From Pyrinomonadaceae bacterium (GTDB taxonomy: Bacteria; Acidobacteriota; Blastocatellia; Pyrinomonadales; Pyrinomonadaceae), in contig JABARP010000017.1 in NCBI GenBank assembly GCA_019186825.1, positions 1 to 64,000 of the forward strand: DNA of 64,000 nt. Direction: 5' to 3'. Both the position numbers and the translations under genes were made by a program. Positions 18,544 through 27,219 of this stretch are shown here, one piece after another. The notes beneath the pieces are model-generated. The model saw only the letters and a program-made list of their open reading frames with translations. It ran no database searches and was not told the DNA's origin. Each line of letters begins with the position of its first letter. The stretch's first letter is position 1.

Positions 18544-18571
18544 CTCCCGAAATCAAATCAACCACGAGCGG

Positions 18572-18901
18572 TTACATTTTTTTCTTTTTCTTTCCGACAA
18601 CAACACGCTTGGTGCCGCGCCAGACCTTCTTTGTGACCCATTTGCCACCACGGTAAACCTTGACGGTTACCCATCGGCCGCCTTTGTAAGCTTTTACGGC
18701 GCCCTTCTTTGTATAATGCGCGCCTTTCTTCGCTCCGACCTTGGTGTAGTGTGCGCCTGACTTTACGCCCTTCTTGGTTACATGAGCAACTTTTTTGGCT
18801 GCCGGGACGATCTGCGCAGAGGTCGAGCGAGGAGCCGCAATAAAAAATGTGAGAGCCGCAGCAATGGCGGCAACATAGAAATATCGTGTGACAGTTTTCA
18901 T
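18572..18901 (-). CDS. Secreted lysine-rich repeat protein
   Basis: A 109-residue protein with a clear signal peptide (residues 1-29, cleavage near STSAQ). The mature part is extremely basic and repetitive. Two KKGAHYTK/KVGAKKGAHYTK type units are followed by two GGRWVTVKVYR/GGKWVTKKVWR units and a terminal KKKKK. The repeated aromatic-plus-Lys pattern suggests binding to polyanions such as LPS, extracellular DNA or peptidoglycan; this is inference. No family recognised. Monocistronic, between atuA and the B12 domain gene. Confidence 0.7.
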   Translation of the reverse strand: MKTVTRYFYVAAIAAALTFFIAAPRSTSAQIVPAAKKVAHVTKKGVKSGAHYTKVGAKKGAHYTKKGAVKAYKGGRWVTVKVYRGGKWVTKKVWRGTKRVVVGKKKKKM

Positions 18902-18976
18902 AAATAGTTCTCCAAGTCCTTACCAATTATCTTTCTTGGGGAGAGAAAGATCGCATCATTCGAAAGAAAAGAACGG

Positions 18977-19378
18977 CTAGACAGGCCGGACATTCTTACG
19001 AATGAAAGCAACGATATCTTCGGTCGATGTGCCGGGAAGAAAAACTTCTGCGACACCCTGGCCCTTTAACGGGGCGATGTCGTCCTCCGGCACGATCCCA
19101 CCGACAAGGACGAGCGTGTCGTCCATTCCGTTGTTATGGAGCAGTTCAACGATCCGCGGGCAAAGCGTCTTGTGTGCTCCGCTTAGGATCGAGATGCCAA
19201 CGGCATCCACATCTTCCTGCATGGCGGCCGAAGCGATCATCTCCGGCGTTTGGCGAAGTCCGGTATAGATCACTTCCATGCCGGCATCACGCAGAGCACG
19301 CGCGATCACTTTGGCACCGCGGTCATGGCCATCAAGACCGGGTTTTGCTACAAGAACTCGTATTTTCCTTTCGTCCAT
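18977..19378 (-). CDS. Stand-alone cobalamin-binding domain (methylmalonyl-CoA mutase small-domain type)
   Basis: A 133-residue protein that is only the B12-binding Rossmann-like domain of acyl-CoA mutases. It has the base-off histidine motif DGHDRGAKV (DxHxxG), [19 protein letters not shown] and [10 protein letters not shown]. In split mutases this pairs with a separate large catalytic chain (methylmalonyl-, isobutyryl- or ethylmalonyl-CoA mutase). That chain is not in the window. Confidence 0.92.
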   Translation of the reverse strand: MDERKIRVLVAKPGLDGHDRGAKVIARALRDAGMEVIYTGLRQTPEMIASAAMQEDVDAVGISILSGAHKTLCPRIVELLHNNGMDDTLVLVGGIVPEDDIAPLKGQGVAEVFLPGTSTEDIVAFIRKNVRPV

Positions 19379-19393
19379 CTTCCGAGGATTATA

Positions 19394-20116
19394 CTAACGC
19401 GTCATTACCGCGAGCAATCCCCGCGGAGCAATGTACGGCTTCATTTCAGCCCAAGTGAATGTATATTCACTGTCCGGCTCCGCCGCGATAACCGCATGCG
19501 GAAAGCCGAATTCGTATCGAAATGTAACACCTTTTGCGTCGATCGAGAAATTCACAAGGTTCTCCTCGCGAAACACCTTATCGCCGAGCAGCTCTTTTTG
19601 GTCGAGGTCCGCCATATCCGGATCCTTCTTCCATTCACTGACCTCGTCGGCGATGGCCTTCTCCATCCGTTTGTTGACAAGGGCAGCCAGCTCTGTACGG
19701 TTTGTAAATGCACTGGTAGGAAGCGCGACCGTACCGTTTCGCGTATCGAGTACGACGTATTTTTGGGCGCCTGAGGGATAGGCAGCTGTCCCTTCTATGG
19801 TGAGGCCGATACAGAGAATATTGTGCTTGTTATATAGGACGTCATAACTTGCCTCCTCGAGCCACTGCAGTTCCGTCCGCTCTTCTTTGATGGTGAAATT
19901 GAAGAGCTTTTCGTAGTTCAGGGCATTCTCGATCTTTCTAGCGACCGCGGGCGAAACGCCGGAGACTTTCGGCCAGGTGATCGTGAAACTCTTCTTATAT
20001 TCGGTCAGCGGCTTAGGACGCTTGTAGATCGTCTTTTTTGGCGTGACCTTGACCTGTGCGAACCCAACGGTCGTGGAGATAAGACAGAGTAGAACGGTGA
20101 AAAGGAGTTTGTTCAT
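19394..20116 (-). CDS. Secreted DUF3298/RsiV-like protein
   Basis: A 240-residue protein from the ATG at 20116, giving a signal peptide (MNKLLFTVLLCLISTTVGFA). The mature protein resembles the DUF4163/DUF3298 pair: a beta-rich N half with WPKVSGVSPAVARKIENALN, and a C half with VNFSIDAKGVTFRYEFGFP and TFTWAEMKPYI. In Bacillus RsiV this fold binds lysozyme; here it lacks the anti-sigma part. Function unknown. It lies 13 nt downstream of the haem-binding gene. Confidence 0.65.
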   Translation of the reverse strand: MNKLLFTVLLCLISTTVGFAQVKVTPKKTIYKRPKPLTEYKKSFTITWPKVSGVSPAVARKIENALNYEKLFNFTIKEERTELQWLEEASYDVLYNKHNILCIGLTIEGTAAYPSGAQKYVVLDTRNGTVALPTSAFTNRTELAALVNKRMEKAIADEVSEWKKDPDMADLDQKELLGDKVFREENLVNFSIDAKGVTFRYEFGFPHAVIAAEPDSEYTFTWAEMKPYIAPRGLLAVMTR

Positions 20117-20129
20117 AAGTGGCGCGAGT

Positions 20130-20606
20130 CTACTCTTTGGCGGCAGACTTCTCAAGCGCTGCAATTGCCTGATCCGTCCAAGAGCAAAGAGCCTCGGCCT
20201 CGCCGGGCTGCATCTGCGCATCGCGATGGATCCAAAGATACGCAGGGAGCGGCATTTCGCTCGTACGGACCTCTTCGCACATCTCTGAAAGCTTCTTCTG
20301 CTTCTTCGACAGCGGATAAGTATTGAAGGTGCTGAAATTCAGATGCCGCCTGCCATCGTCGATGTGGTTCTTTACGTACCAACCCGTTGGCTGTACATTT
20401 GTGTACCACGGATAGATCGTTGTGTTTGAGTGACAATCGTTGCAAGAGCGCCCGAGGATGATCTGGATGTCCGGAGGCACCTCGACCGCTGCATCGATAG
20501 TTTCGGCAGCGTTTACCACCGGATTTGTCTGATCGATACGAAAGAACTGCAAGACAATAATGGCCGCCGCCAGCACTAACACAAAGATCTTCAATGCATT
20601 TTTCAT
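20130..20606 (-). CDS. Haem-binding domain protein (CxxCH), membrane anchored
   Basis: A 158-residue protein started at the ATG at 20606. One N-terminal hydrophobic anchor (residues 4-20) is followed by a periplasmic domain with one haem c site, CNDCHSN, and the family segment IYPWYTNVQPTGWYVKNHI then HLNFSTF. It belongs to the haem_bd family frequent in Acidobacteriota and Bacteroidota, likely an electron carrier or redox sensor. The conserved MPLP segment late in the domain may hold the distal Met ligand. Confidence 0.88.
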   Translation of the reverse strand: MKNALKIFVLVLAAAIIVLQFFRIDQTNPVVNAAETIDAAVEVPPDIQIILGRSCNDCHSNTTIYPWYTNVQPTGWYVKNHIDDGRRHLNFSTFNTYPLSKKQKKLSEMCEEVRTSEMPLPAYLWIHRDAQMQPGEAEALCSWTDQAIAALEKSAAKE

Positions 20607-20707
20607 AGAATCGGCCCTCAAGGCTCTCCGGTCGGACCGGAACCTTGACGCAAGCAGAATAAAAGAGGTTGTAGGAAATACGCAATACAGCTAACATAGG
20701 TTCTGAA

Positions 20708-21232
20708 GTGGCAAAACGATTGAGAATTCTCCATTACCCGGAACCGGTCCTGCTCTCCGTAGCAAAGCCAGTTTCGGACGACGGGTTTGCGAATGGTTTG
20801 AAGGCCTTTGTGGAGGATATGTTCACGACGATGGCGGATGCCGGAGGTGTCGGGCTTGCGGCACCGCAAGTTGGCGAATCAAAGCGGCTTTTCGTGATGG
20901 ATATTCCGGAGGGCGATGATTCCGCGGCCGTACGGGCCGTGCTTATAAACCCGGAGATCCTGCATGTTGAGGGCGAGCAAACCGGCGATGAGGGCTGTCT
21001 ATCGTTTCCGGGCATATTTCAGCCCGTGAAACGGGAAATGCGGGTAGTTGCAAGGGCATTTGACGTTGAGGGTAAGGAGTTCGAGATCGACGCAACAGGT
21101 CTTGCCGCCCGTTGCATACTTCACGAAACCGACCACCTGGACGGCATAGTTTTTCTCGACCGAATGTCGCGGCTTAAACGAGATCTGGCAAAACGGAAGA
21201 TCAAGCGTCTTCAAAAGAGGGGAGAATGGTAA
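20708..21232 (+). CDS. def: Peptide deformylase
   Basis: A 174-residue protein starting at GTG. All three family motifs are present: GVGLAAPQVG, EGCLSFPG (metal Cys) and HETDHLDG (HExxH). It removes the formyl group from nascent N-terminal Met in the cytoplasm. It overlaps the next small gene by 7 nt and diverges from the haem-binding gene. Confidence 0.97.
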   Translation: MAKRLRILHYPEPVLLSVAKPVSDDGFANGLKAFVEDMFTTMADAGGVGLAAPQVGESKRLFVMDIPEGDDSAAVRAVLINPEILHVEGEQTGDEGCLSFPGIFQPVKREMRVVARAFDVEGKEFEIDATGLAARCILHETDHLDGIVFLDRMSRLKRDLAKRKIKRLQKRGEW

Positions 21233-21456
21233 CAAAGCTTGAGAATACGAAGTTTGCGGCGGAGGTTGGTTCGGTTCGCGAGTTGAACCTTTACCTAAAA
21301 TCCGGATGGACGCTTATACTTACATATGTGAAGCAAAGTAGCGAGAAACAGGCACCGCGGTTCATTCTCGGTTGGCAGAATGAAGAAGAGCCGAAGGTTC
21401 CCGAACTCCTGGATGAGTGGGAATTGAGTGAGATGGATCGTCAAAGATACATCTAA
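21226..21456 (+). CDS. Small conserved protein of unknown function
   Basis: A 76-residue acidic protein overlapping the def stop by 7 nt, which suggests translational coupling. There is a central beta-like stretch (SGWTLILTYVKQSS), and many Trp and Glu residues at the C end. No family recognised. Confidence 0.6.
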   Translation: MVTKLENTKFAAEVGSVRELNLYLKSGWTLILTYVKQSSEKQAPRFILGWQNEEEPKVPELLDEWELSEMDRQRYI

Positions 21457-21487
21457 GATGATCGATGAGGAAACAGGCTCTTATTGT

Positions 21488-21493
21488 TATAAT
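21488..21493 (+). promoter_or_regulatory. -10 element (TATAAT) of the P5C dehydrogenase gene
   Basis: A perfect TATAAT lies 23 nt upstream of the ATG at 21517, predicting a 5' leader of about 17 nt. No strong -35 hexamer is visible at the expected distance. Confidence 0.4.
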
Positions 21494-21516
21494 AATAAGA
21501 CTTACAGGGTATTGAT

Positions 21517-23085
21517 ATGCACACGAAATTAAGCTTGGACGAATTTAGGAACGAACCTTTTACAGACTTTTCGAAGCCTGAGAACAAAGACGCGATGCTT
21601 GCGGCCCTCGAGAAGGTCCGAGGCGAGCTCGGGGCTGAATTCCCGATCATTATAAACGGCGAGAAGATCACGCTCGCAAGCAAGTTCGAGAGCCGTAATC
21701 CTTCGAACAAGGAACAGGTCGTTGGTGTCTTTAGCGAAGGTGATGACGATACTTCGCTTGTAAATAAGGCGATCGAAGCCGCATCCGAGGCCTTTAAGAC
21801 CTGGAAGAAGGTCCCGCCGGCAGAACGCGCTGAATATCTTTTCAAGGCTGCTGACATTCTTCGGCAGCGAAAGCATGAGTTTTCGGCCTGGATGGTCTAT
21901 GAAGTGTCGAAAACCTGGGCGGAGGCCGACGGCGACACCGCAGAAGCCATCGACTTCTGCGAGTTCTACGGTCGCGAAATGCTTCGCTGGGCCGAGGAAC
22001 AGCCGACGACGCCGATTCCCGGTGAGAATACCTCGTTCGCATATATTCCGCTCGGAGTTGGTGCAATTATTCCGCCGTGGAACTTTCCGCTCGCGATCAT
22101 GGCAGGAATGACGATGGCGGCTGTTGTTACCGGGAACACGGTAGTGCTCAAGCCTTCGTCGGATTCGCCGACGATCGCGGCGAAATTTATGGAGGTTCTC
22201 GATGAGATCGGGCTTCCCAACGGCGTCGTTAACTTCATCTCCGGAAGCGCTGCGACGGGCGAAGCAATGGTCAAGCACGCGAAGACGCGATTCATCTCGT
22301 TTACCGGATCAAAAGGCGTTGGGCTGCATATCAACGAAGAGGCCGCGAAAACCCGCGAGGGACAGATCTGGATCAAACGCGTTGTCGCCGAAATGGGCGG
22401 CAAAGACGCGATCGTTGTTGCCGACGATGCGGACCTGGATTCTGCTGCAAGCGGCATTGTTTCGGCTGCATTCGGTTTCCAAGGTCAGAAATGCTCGGCC
22501 TGCTCACGGCTGATCGTTGATGAAAAGGTGCACGATGAACTGCTCGAAAAGGTCGCAAAATTGACCGAGGCTCTGAACGTCGGGGCTCCGGAGTCGGATT
22601 CGACTAATGTTGCAGCCGTGATCAACAAGCGTTCTTTTGACAAAACGCTCGGATATATCGAGAAAGGTGTTTCGGAAGGCGGGAAGATCGTTGTCGGAGG
22701 TAAAGGTGATGATAGCAAGGGCTATTTTATCGAGCCGACCGTTATTACCGATGTGAAACCCGGAGCGACGATCGAGCAGGAAGAGATCTTCGCCCCTGTG
22801 CTTGCGGTCATTAAGGCAAAGGACTATGACGAGGCCCTTGATATCGCGAATGGAACGGAGTTTGGCCTGACCGGCGCTGTCTATTCGCGGTCGGAAGATC
22901 GTCTCCAACAGGCTCGGGAAGAGTTTCACGTAGGCAATCTTTACCTTAACCGGAAGTGTACCGGGGCGCTTGTTGGAGCTCATCCATTCGGCGGATTCAA
23001 TATGAGCGGTACAGATTCAAAGGCCGGCGGCCGCGAGTATCTGTTGATGTTCATGCAGGGCAAATCCATCGCAACGAAAGTTTAG
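21517..23085 (+). CDS. rocA: L-glutamate gamma-semialdehyde (1-pyrroline-5-carboxylate) dehydrogenase
   Basis: A 522-residue aldehyde dehydrogenase of the RocA/PruA type. It oxidises glutamate semialdehyde to glutamate with NAD in proline and arginine catabolism. Key motifs are IPPWNFPLAI, FTGSKGVG, the catalytic Glu in VVAEMGGKDAIVV, the catalytic Cys in FGFQGQKCSACSR, and PFGGFNMSGTDSKAGG near the C end. The IWIKRV segment before the Glu is typical of RocA. No proline dehydrogenase gene is adjacent. Its own promoter lies just upstream. Confidence 0.93.
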   Translation: MHTKLSLDEFRNEPFTDFSKPENKDAMLAALEKVRGELGAEFPIIINGEKITLASKFESRNPSNKEQVVGVFSEGDDDTSLVNKAIEAASEAFKTWKKVPPAERAEYLFKAADILRQRKHEFSAWMVYEVSKTWAEADGDTAEAIDFCEFYGREMLRWAEEQPTTPIPGENTSFAYIPLGVGAIIPPWNFPLAIMAGMTMAAVVTGNTVVLKPSSDSPTIAAKFMEVLDEIGLPNGVVNFISGSAATGEAMVKHAKTRFISFTGSKGVGLHINEEAAKTREGQIWIKRVVAEMGGKDAIVVADDADLDSAASGIVSAAFGFQGQKCSACSRLIVDEKVHDELLEKVAKLTEALNVGAPESDSTNVAAVINKRSFDKTLGYIEKGVSEGGKIVVGGKGDDSKGYFIEPTVITDVKPGATIEQEEIFAPVLAVIKAKDYDEALDIANGTEFGLTGAVYSRSEDRLQQAREEFHVGNLYLNRKCTGALVGAHPFGGFNMSGTDSKAGGREYLLMFMQGKSIATKV

Positions 23086-23105
23086 GAACATTCGGCAAAA
23101 CAAAT

Positions 23106-24020
23106 ATGAAGAGAATTTCGTGGCTTATTGCGGCGATGACGGTCGCATTGTGCTTTTCTAGCGGTGTAGCATCCGGACAGGGCAAGAGACCGGCAAAGAA
23201 ACCTCAACCGGCGAAGCCGGCGATCTTTGCTGTGATCAATGACGGGAAGACCGTGACGCCGATCGCACTTGTGGCTGGTGGAAAGTTATCTGAACCCACC
23301 GGCGGCGGCGATGATGCGGCAAAGATCAACGCCTTTGCAAAGGCATACTACAAGCCGAAGGCTTCGTATCGGCTGATCTTCGGCGGAGCAGATGCAGGAA
23401 CGGTCCGGATCTCGTCGTTCGACCCGAAAGCCGAGTGCGCCAAGAATACCGCTCAGATCTTGATCGATTCAACGAAGGTCAAGCCGAAAGGTTTCGTGAT
23501 GGCCCTCGCGACCAACGCTCCGTCCGAATCGAAGAATGGTGCATTCCGGCGCCGGCCGACTGACGTCGAAAAGGCCGAGATCGAAGCACTTGTCCGCCGC
23601 GAGTACGAGAAGAACAAGCTCACGCCGAAGGCCCTGCACTACCAAAACCTAACGGCGATCGACACGGATGGCGACGGCGTCGCAGAACTCGTCGGTTCAT
23701 ACTGGGTTGAGGTCGCTAAGAACTCGCGTGCATTGCTGTTCTTTATCGCTCAAAAGGGAAAGTCCGGCAAGTACGCGTTCGGCTATACCGACTATCGACG
23801 TGTTGATCAGGACGGTGTAATGAGCGGTGATATCAAAGACGTTGACACCGGCATCTATCACGAACTTCTCCTCGATTATTTCGACGCTGATGGTGACGGC
23901 AAGGCTGAGGTCTATACCTTCACACGGTCTTTCGAAGGTGAAGAATTCAACGTGTATCATTTCGACGGCTCGAAGTGGACGAAATCCTATACGTTCTCTG
24001 ATTACGTTTGCGCCTATTAG
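23106..24020 (+). CDS. Secreted protein with EF-hand-like Asp-rich loops
   Basis: A 304-residue protein from the ATG at 23106, 20 nt after rocA. It has a signal peptide (MKRISWLIAAMTVALCFSSG), then a Lys/Pro linker and a domain with two calcium-loop-like stretches, DTDGDGVAELVGSYW and DADGDGKAEVYTF, as in FG-GAP/VCBS-type proteins. It probably binds calcium in the periplasm or outside. Role unknown. Confidence 0.65.
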   Translation: MKRISWLIAAMTVALCFSSGVASGQGKRPAKKPQPAKPAIFAVINDGKTVTPIALVAGGKLSEPTGGGDDAAKINAFAKAYYKPKASYRLIFGGADAGTVRISSFDPKAECAKNTAQILIDSTKVKPKGFVMALATNAPSESKNGAFRRRPTDVEKAEIEALVRREYEKNKLTPKALHYQNLTAIDTDGDGVAELVGSYWVEVAKNSRALLFFIAQKGKSGKYAFGYTDYRRVDQDGVMSGDIKDVDTGIYHELLLDYFDADGDGKAEVYTFTRSFEGEEFNVYHFDGSKWTKSYTFSDYVCAY

Positions 24021-24054
24021 GGCGTGTATTCTCCATCAGAGCGCCCAAACCAGA

Positions 24055-24095
24055 GTAATTATTAATTAGTAATTGTTAATTATTAATTAGCGAGC
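24055..24095. repeat. AT-rich TAATTATTAATTAG-type repeat
   Basis: A 35-40 bp stretch made of overlapping TAATT/ATTAATTAG units, in sharp contrast to the surrounding GC-rich DNA. It resembles the AT-rich hairpin at 14916 and the AT-rich patch upstream of thrS. It can form several alternative hairpins. Confidence 0.55.
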
Positions 24096-24206
24096 GTGAA
24101 GGCGTAAGTCTCTCGATGCTTTGATGTGTCGCGGTGCACGATGGTTTGATTTTGTCTCGTAAGGCTCGTAAACTACTAGTTTGAGACGACTTTCGAGGAC
24201 ACCGCT

Positions 24207-27077
24207 ATGACACACCAACTTTTCGACTCCCGGCAAACATTCAAGACAGGAAACGGCACTGACGGCATATTTTATTCTCTTCCGGCACTCGAGAAGGCTG
24301 GTTTGGGAAAGATCTCACGCCTTCCGGTGTCGATCCGCATCGTTCTTGAATCCGTCCTTCGCAATTTTGACGGCGGTAAGAAGGTAAGCGAGCAGAGCAT
24401 TCGCGATCTTGCAGCCTGGACACCGAACGGCGAACGCATAAGTGAGATCCCGTTCATTGTGGCTCGCGTTCTCTTGCAGGATTTTACGGGTGTCCCGCTA
24501 CTGGTTGACCTTGCCGCGATGCGTTCGGCGGTCGATCGAATGGGCGGCGACGTGAAAGTCGTCGAACCACTCGTTCCGGTTGATCTTGTCATAGACCACA
24601 GCGTTCAGGTGGATTTTGCCGGTTCGCAGATCGCATACGAGCGGAATATGGAAGTCGAATTTCGCCGGAACGATCAACGCTATCGCTTCTTGAAATGGGG
24701 TACGCAGGCGTTCAACGGCTTCAGCGTCATCCCGCCGGGGATCGGTATCGTACACCAGGTCAATCTTGAGTATCTCGCAAAGGGTGTGTTTGAAAAGGCG
24801 GGAACGTATTTTCCGGATTCGCTCGTCGGCACGGATTCGCACACGACAATGATCAACGGCCTCGGCATAGTGGCATGGGGTGTTGGCGGGATCGAGGCTG
24901 AGGCGGGAATGCTTGGCCAGCCTGTTTATTTCTTAACGCCGGACGTCGTTGGAGTTCACATCTCAGGCGAGTTGCCGTCGGGTGCGACTGCGACCGATCT
25001 TGTGCTGCGGATAACGGAGATGCTCCGCAAGACGAACGTTGTGGGCAAATTCGTAGAGTACTTTGGCGAAGGTGCCGCTGCCTTGAACGCGACCGACCGC
25101 GCGACTATCGCCAACATGGCTCCGGAATACGGGGCAACGATGGGATTTTTCGGCGTCGATGAAAAGACGCTCGATTATATGCGGAACACCGGCCGAAGCG
25201 CCGAGCATATCGAGACGATCCGTAATTACTACAACGCACAGGAAATGTTCGGCATCCCGCGTTCCGGCGAGGTGGATTACTCACAGGTTGTTGAGGTCGA
25301 TCTTTCGACGATCAAGCCGGCCGTCGCGGGTCCGAAACGGCCTCAGGACCGTATTGACCTCGACGATCTTGGCGGTAGATTCAAAGAGCTCTTTACCACA
25401 CCGCTCAAAGATGGTGGGTTCGGAAAAACGGCGTCAGATCTTGACAGCAGATTCGGTGTGACGATCGGCTCGGTCGAGACCGCATGCGTCGGAGGCGGCG
25501 GCGAACAAAGCCAGCGCTCTGCACCAGTTACGGCGCACCGGAACACCTCTACAAAGAATACGAGCGTGGCAACCGAGGTCGAGATGATGAACAATCGTCC
25601 AACTCCGGACTGCGTGGCCCAGGATGAGACAGGCAACGGTAAAGTCACGATCGGAAACGGTGATGTACTGATCGCCGCGATCACTTCGTGTACGAACACT
25701 TCAAATCCGTCGGTTATGCTCGCGGCAGGGCTCCTCGCAAAGAAAGCGGTAGAGAAAGGCCTCAAGCCGCCGAAATACGTAAAGACGTCGCTTGCACCCG
25801 GCTCGCGTGTGGTTACTGAGTACCTGGAAAAAACGGGCCTTCAGCCTTATCTCGATCAGCTTGGATTTGAGCTTGTCGGATATGGATGCACGACCTGTAT
25901 TGGAAACTCCGGACCGCTGGACCCTGCGATCGAAGAACAGGTTACGGGCAATGACCTTATCGCCGCGTCTGTACTCTCCGGAAATCGCAATTTTGAAGCT
26001 CGCGTTCACCAGAACATCAAGGCTAATTTCCTGATGTCGCCGCCGCTTGTCGTTGCTTTTGCTCTCGCGGGGACAGTTCTTACCGATCTGGAAACTGATC
26101 CGATCGGCAAGGATAAGGACGGGAACGAAGTTTTCCTCAAGGATATCTGGCCGTCGCTCAATGAAGTCCGTGACCTTCTCGCGACCGCTTACGACGCCGA
26201 GACGTATAAGAAACTCTATTCGGAATTCGCAGACAAGAATCCGCTTTGGAACAATATCACCTCGAGCACGGGAGCGATATACGAATGGGATGCGGAGTCA
26301 ACCTATATTCAGGAGCCGCCGTATTTTGACAATTTTGGAAAGCCCTCCGCAGGGTTTACCGATATTCGCGACGCGCGTGCGCTTGCGATCTTTGGTGATT
26401 CAGTAACGACCGACCATATTTCGCCCGCCGGTGCGATCAAGGCGAACTCGCCCGCGGGAGAATATCTTCAGTCTCTCGGCGTCGAGCCGAAGGACTTCAA
26501 TTCGTATGGATCTCGACGCGGCAACGACCGCGTGATGCTTCGCGGCACATTCGCTAACGTTCGGATCAAGAACACGATGGTGTCTCCTGTTGAGGGAGGC
26601 TTTACTAAGCATTATCCGGACGGCGAAGAGACGACGATCTATGACGCCGCGATGCGATATACGGCCGAAGGCGTGCCGCTCGTTATCTTCGCGGGTAAAG
26701 AATACGGTACCGGAAGCTCGCGTGACTGGGCTGCGAAGGGCACGATGTTGATGAACGTCAAAGCGGTTATCGCTGAGTCATTCGAACGCATCCATCGCTC
26801 GAACCTCGTGGGAATGGGCGTTCTTCCGCTGCAGTTCAAGGATGGACAGACAGCTGGTTCACTCGGGCTTGACGGCACGGAGACCTTCGACCTAACAGGT
26901 CTCGAAGGTATAGAGATCCAACCGCGACAGGATGTGAAGGTCACGATCAGGCGTGCGAATGGTTCGTCGGTCGAGACTGCTGTCAGACTGCGGATCGATA
27001 CGCCGATCGAGATCGAATACTACAAGGCCGGCGGCATCTTGCCGTACGTTCTTCATCAACTCACGAAGGGCGCCTAG
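24207..27077 (+). CDS. acnA: Aconitate hydratase A
   Basis: A 956-residue protein, about 60 longer than E. coli AcnA. It isomerises citrate to isocitrate in the TCA cycle using a [4Fe-4S] cluster. Cluster ligands are Cys in [10 protein letters not shown] (about residue 494) and the pair in [11 protein letters not shown] (about residue 561). Substrate motifs include [35 protein letters not shown] and [12 protein letters not shown]. The extra length is a low-complexity Ser/Thr/Asn-rich loop just before the first cluster Cys (about residues 430-470). Confidence 0.96.
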   Translation: MTHQLFDSRQTFKTGNGTDGIFYSLPALEKAGLGKISRLPVSIRIVLESVLRNFDGGKKVSEQSIRDLAAWTPNGERISEIPFIVARVLLQDFTGVPLLVDLAAMRSAVDRMGGDVKVVEPLVPVDLVIDHSVQVDFAGSQIAYERNMEVEFRRNDQRYRFLKWGTQAFNGFSVIPPGIGIVHQVNLEYLAKGVFEKAGTYFPDSLVGTDSHTTMINGLGIVAWGVGGIEAEAGMLGQPVYFLTPDVVGVHISGELPSGATATDLVLRITEMLRKTNVVGKFVEYFGEGAAALNATDRATIANMAPEYGATMGFFGVDEKTLDYMRNTGRSAEHIETIRNYYNAQEMFGIPRSGEVDYSQVVEVDLSTIKPAVAGPKRPQDRIDLDDLGGRFKELFTTPLKDGGFGKTASDLDSRFGVTIGSVETACVGGGGEQSQRSAPVTAHRNTSTKNTSVATEVEMMNNRPTPDCVAQDETGNGKVTIGNGDVLIAAITSCTNTSNPSVMLAAGLLAKKAVEKGLKPPKYVKTSLAPGSRVVTEYLEKTGLQPYLDQLGFELVGYGCTTCIGNSGPLDPAIEEQVTGNDLIAASVLSGNRNFEARVHQNIKANFLMSPPLVVAFALAGTVLTDLETDPIGKDKDGNEVFLKDIWPSLNEVRDLLATAYDAETYKKLYSEFADKNPLWNNITSSTGAIYEWDAESTYIQEPPYFDNFGKPSAGFTDIRDARALAIFGDSVTTDHISPAGAIKANSPAGEYLQSLGVEPKDFNSYGSRRGNDRVMLRGTFANVRIKNTMVSPVEGGFTKHYPDGEETTIYDAAMRYTAEGVPLVIFAGKEYGTGSSRDWAAKGTMLMNVKAVIAESFERIHRSNLVGMGVLPLQFKDGQTAGSLGLDGTETFDLTGLEGIEIQPRQDVKVTIRRANGSSVETAVRLRIDTPIEIEYYKAGGILPYVLHQLTKGA

Positions 27078-27219
27078 TTGTGCCGACCAATGGCCGAGAA
27101 TTACGTTTTTCGTTGCTTTTTCGGCCCTTTCGGTCTAAGTTAATGTTTGGCTTCGATGCATATTGGTATCGAGGCTGGTAGCTCGGCACCTCTAGTCTTA
27201 AATTTGAAGGTCGGTTTTT

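Noticed and set aside
23085..24206. A fourth tail cassette downstream of rocA
   Set aside because: A secreted protein gene follows rocA closely on the same strand, but no copy of the rocA 3' end was found after it.
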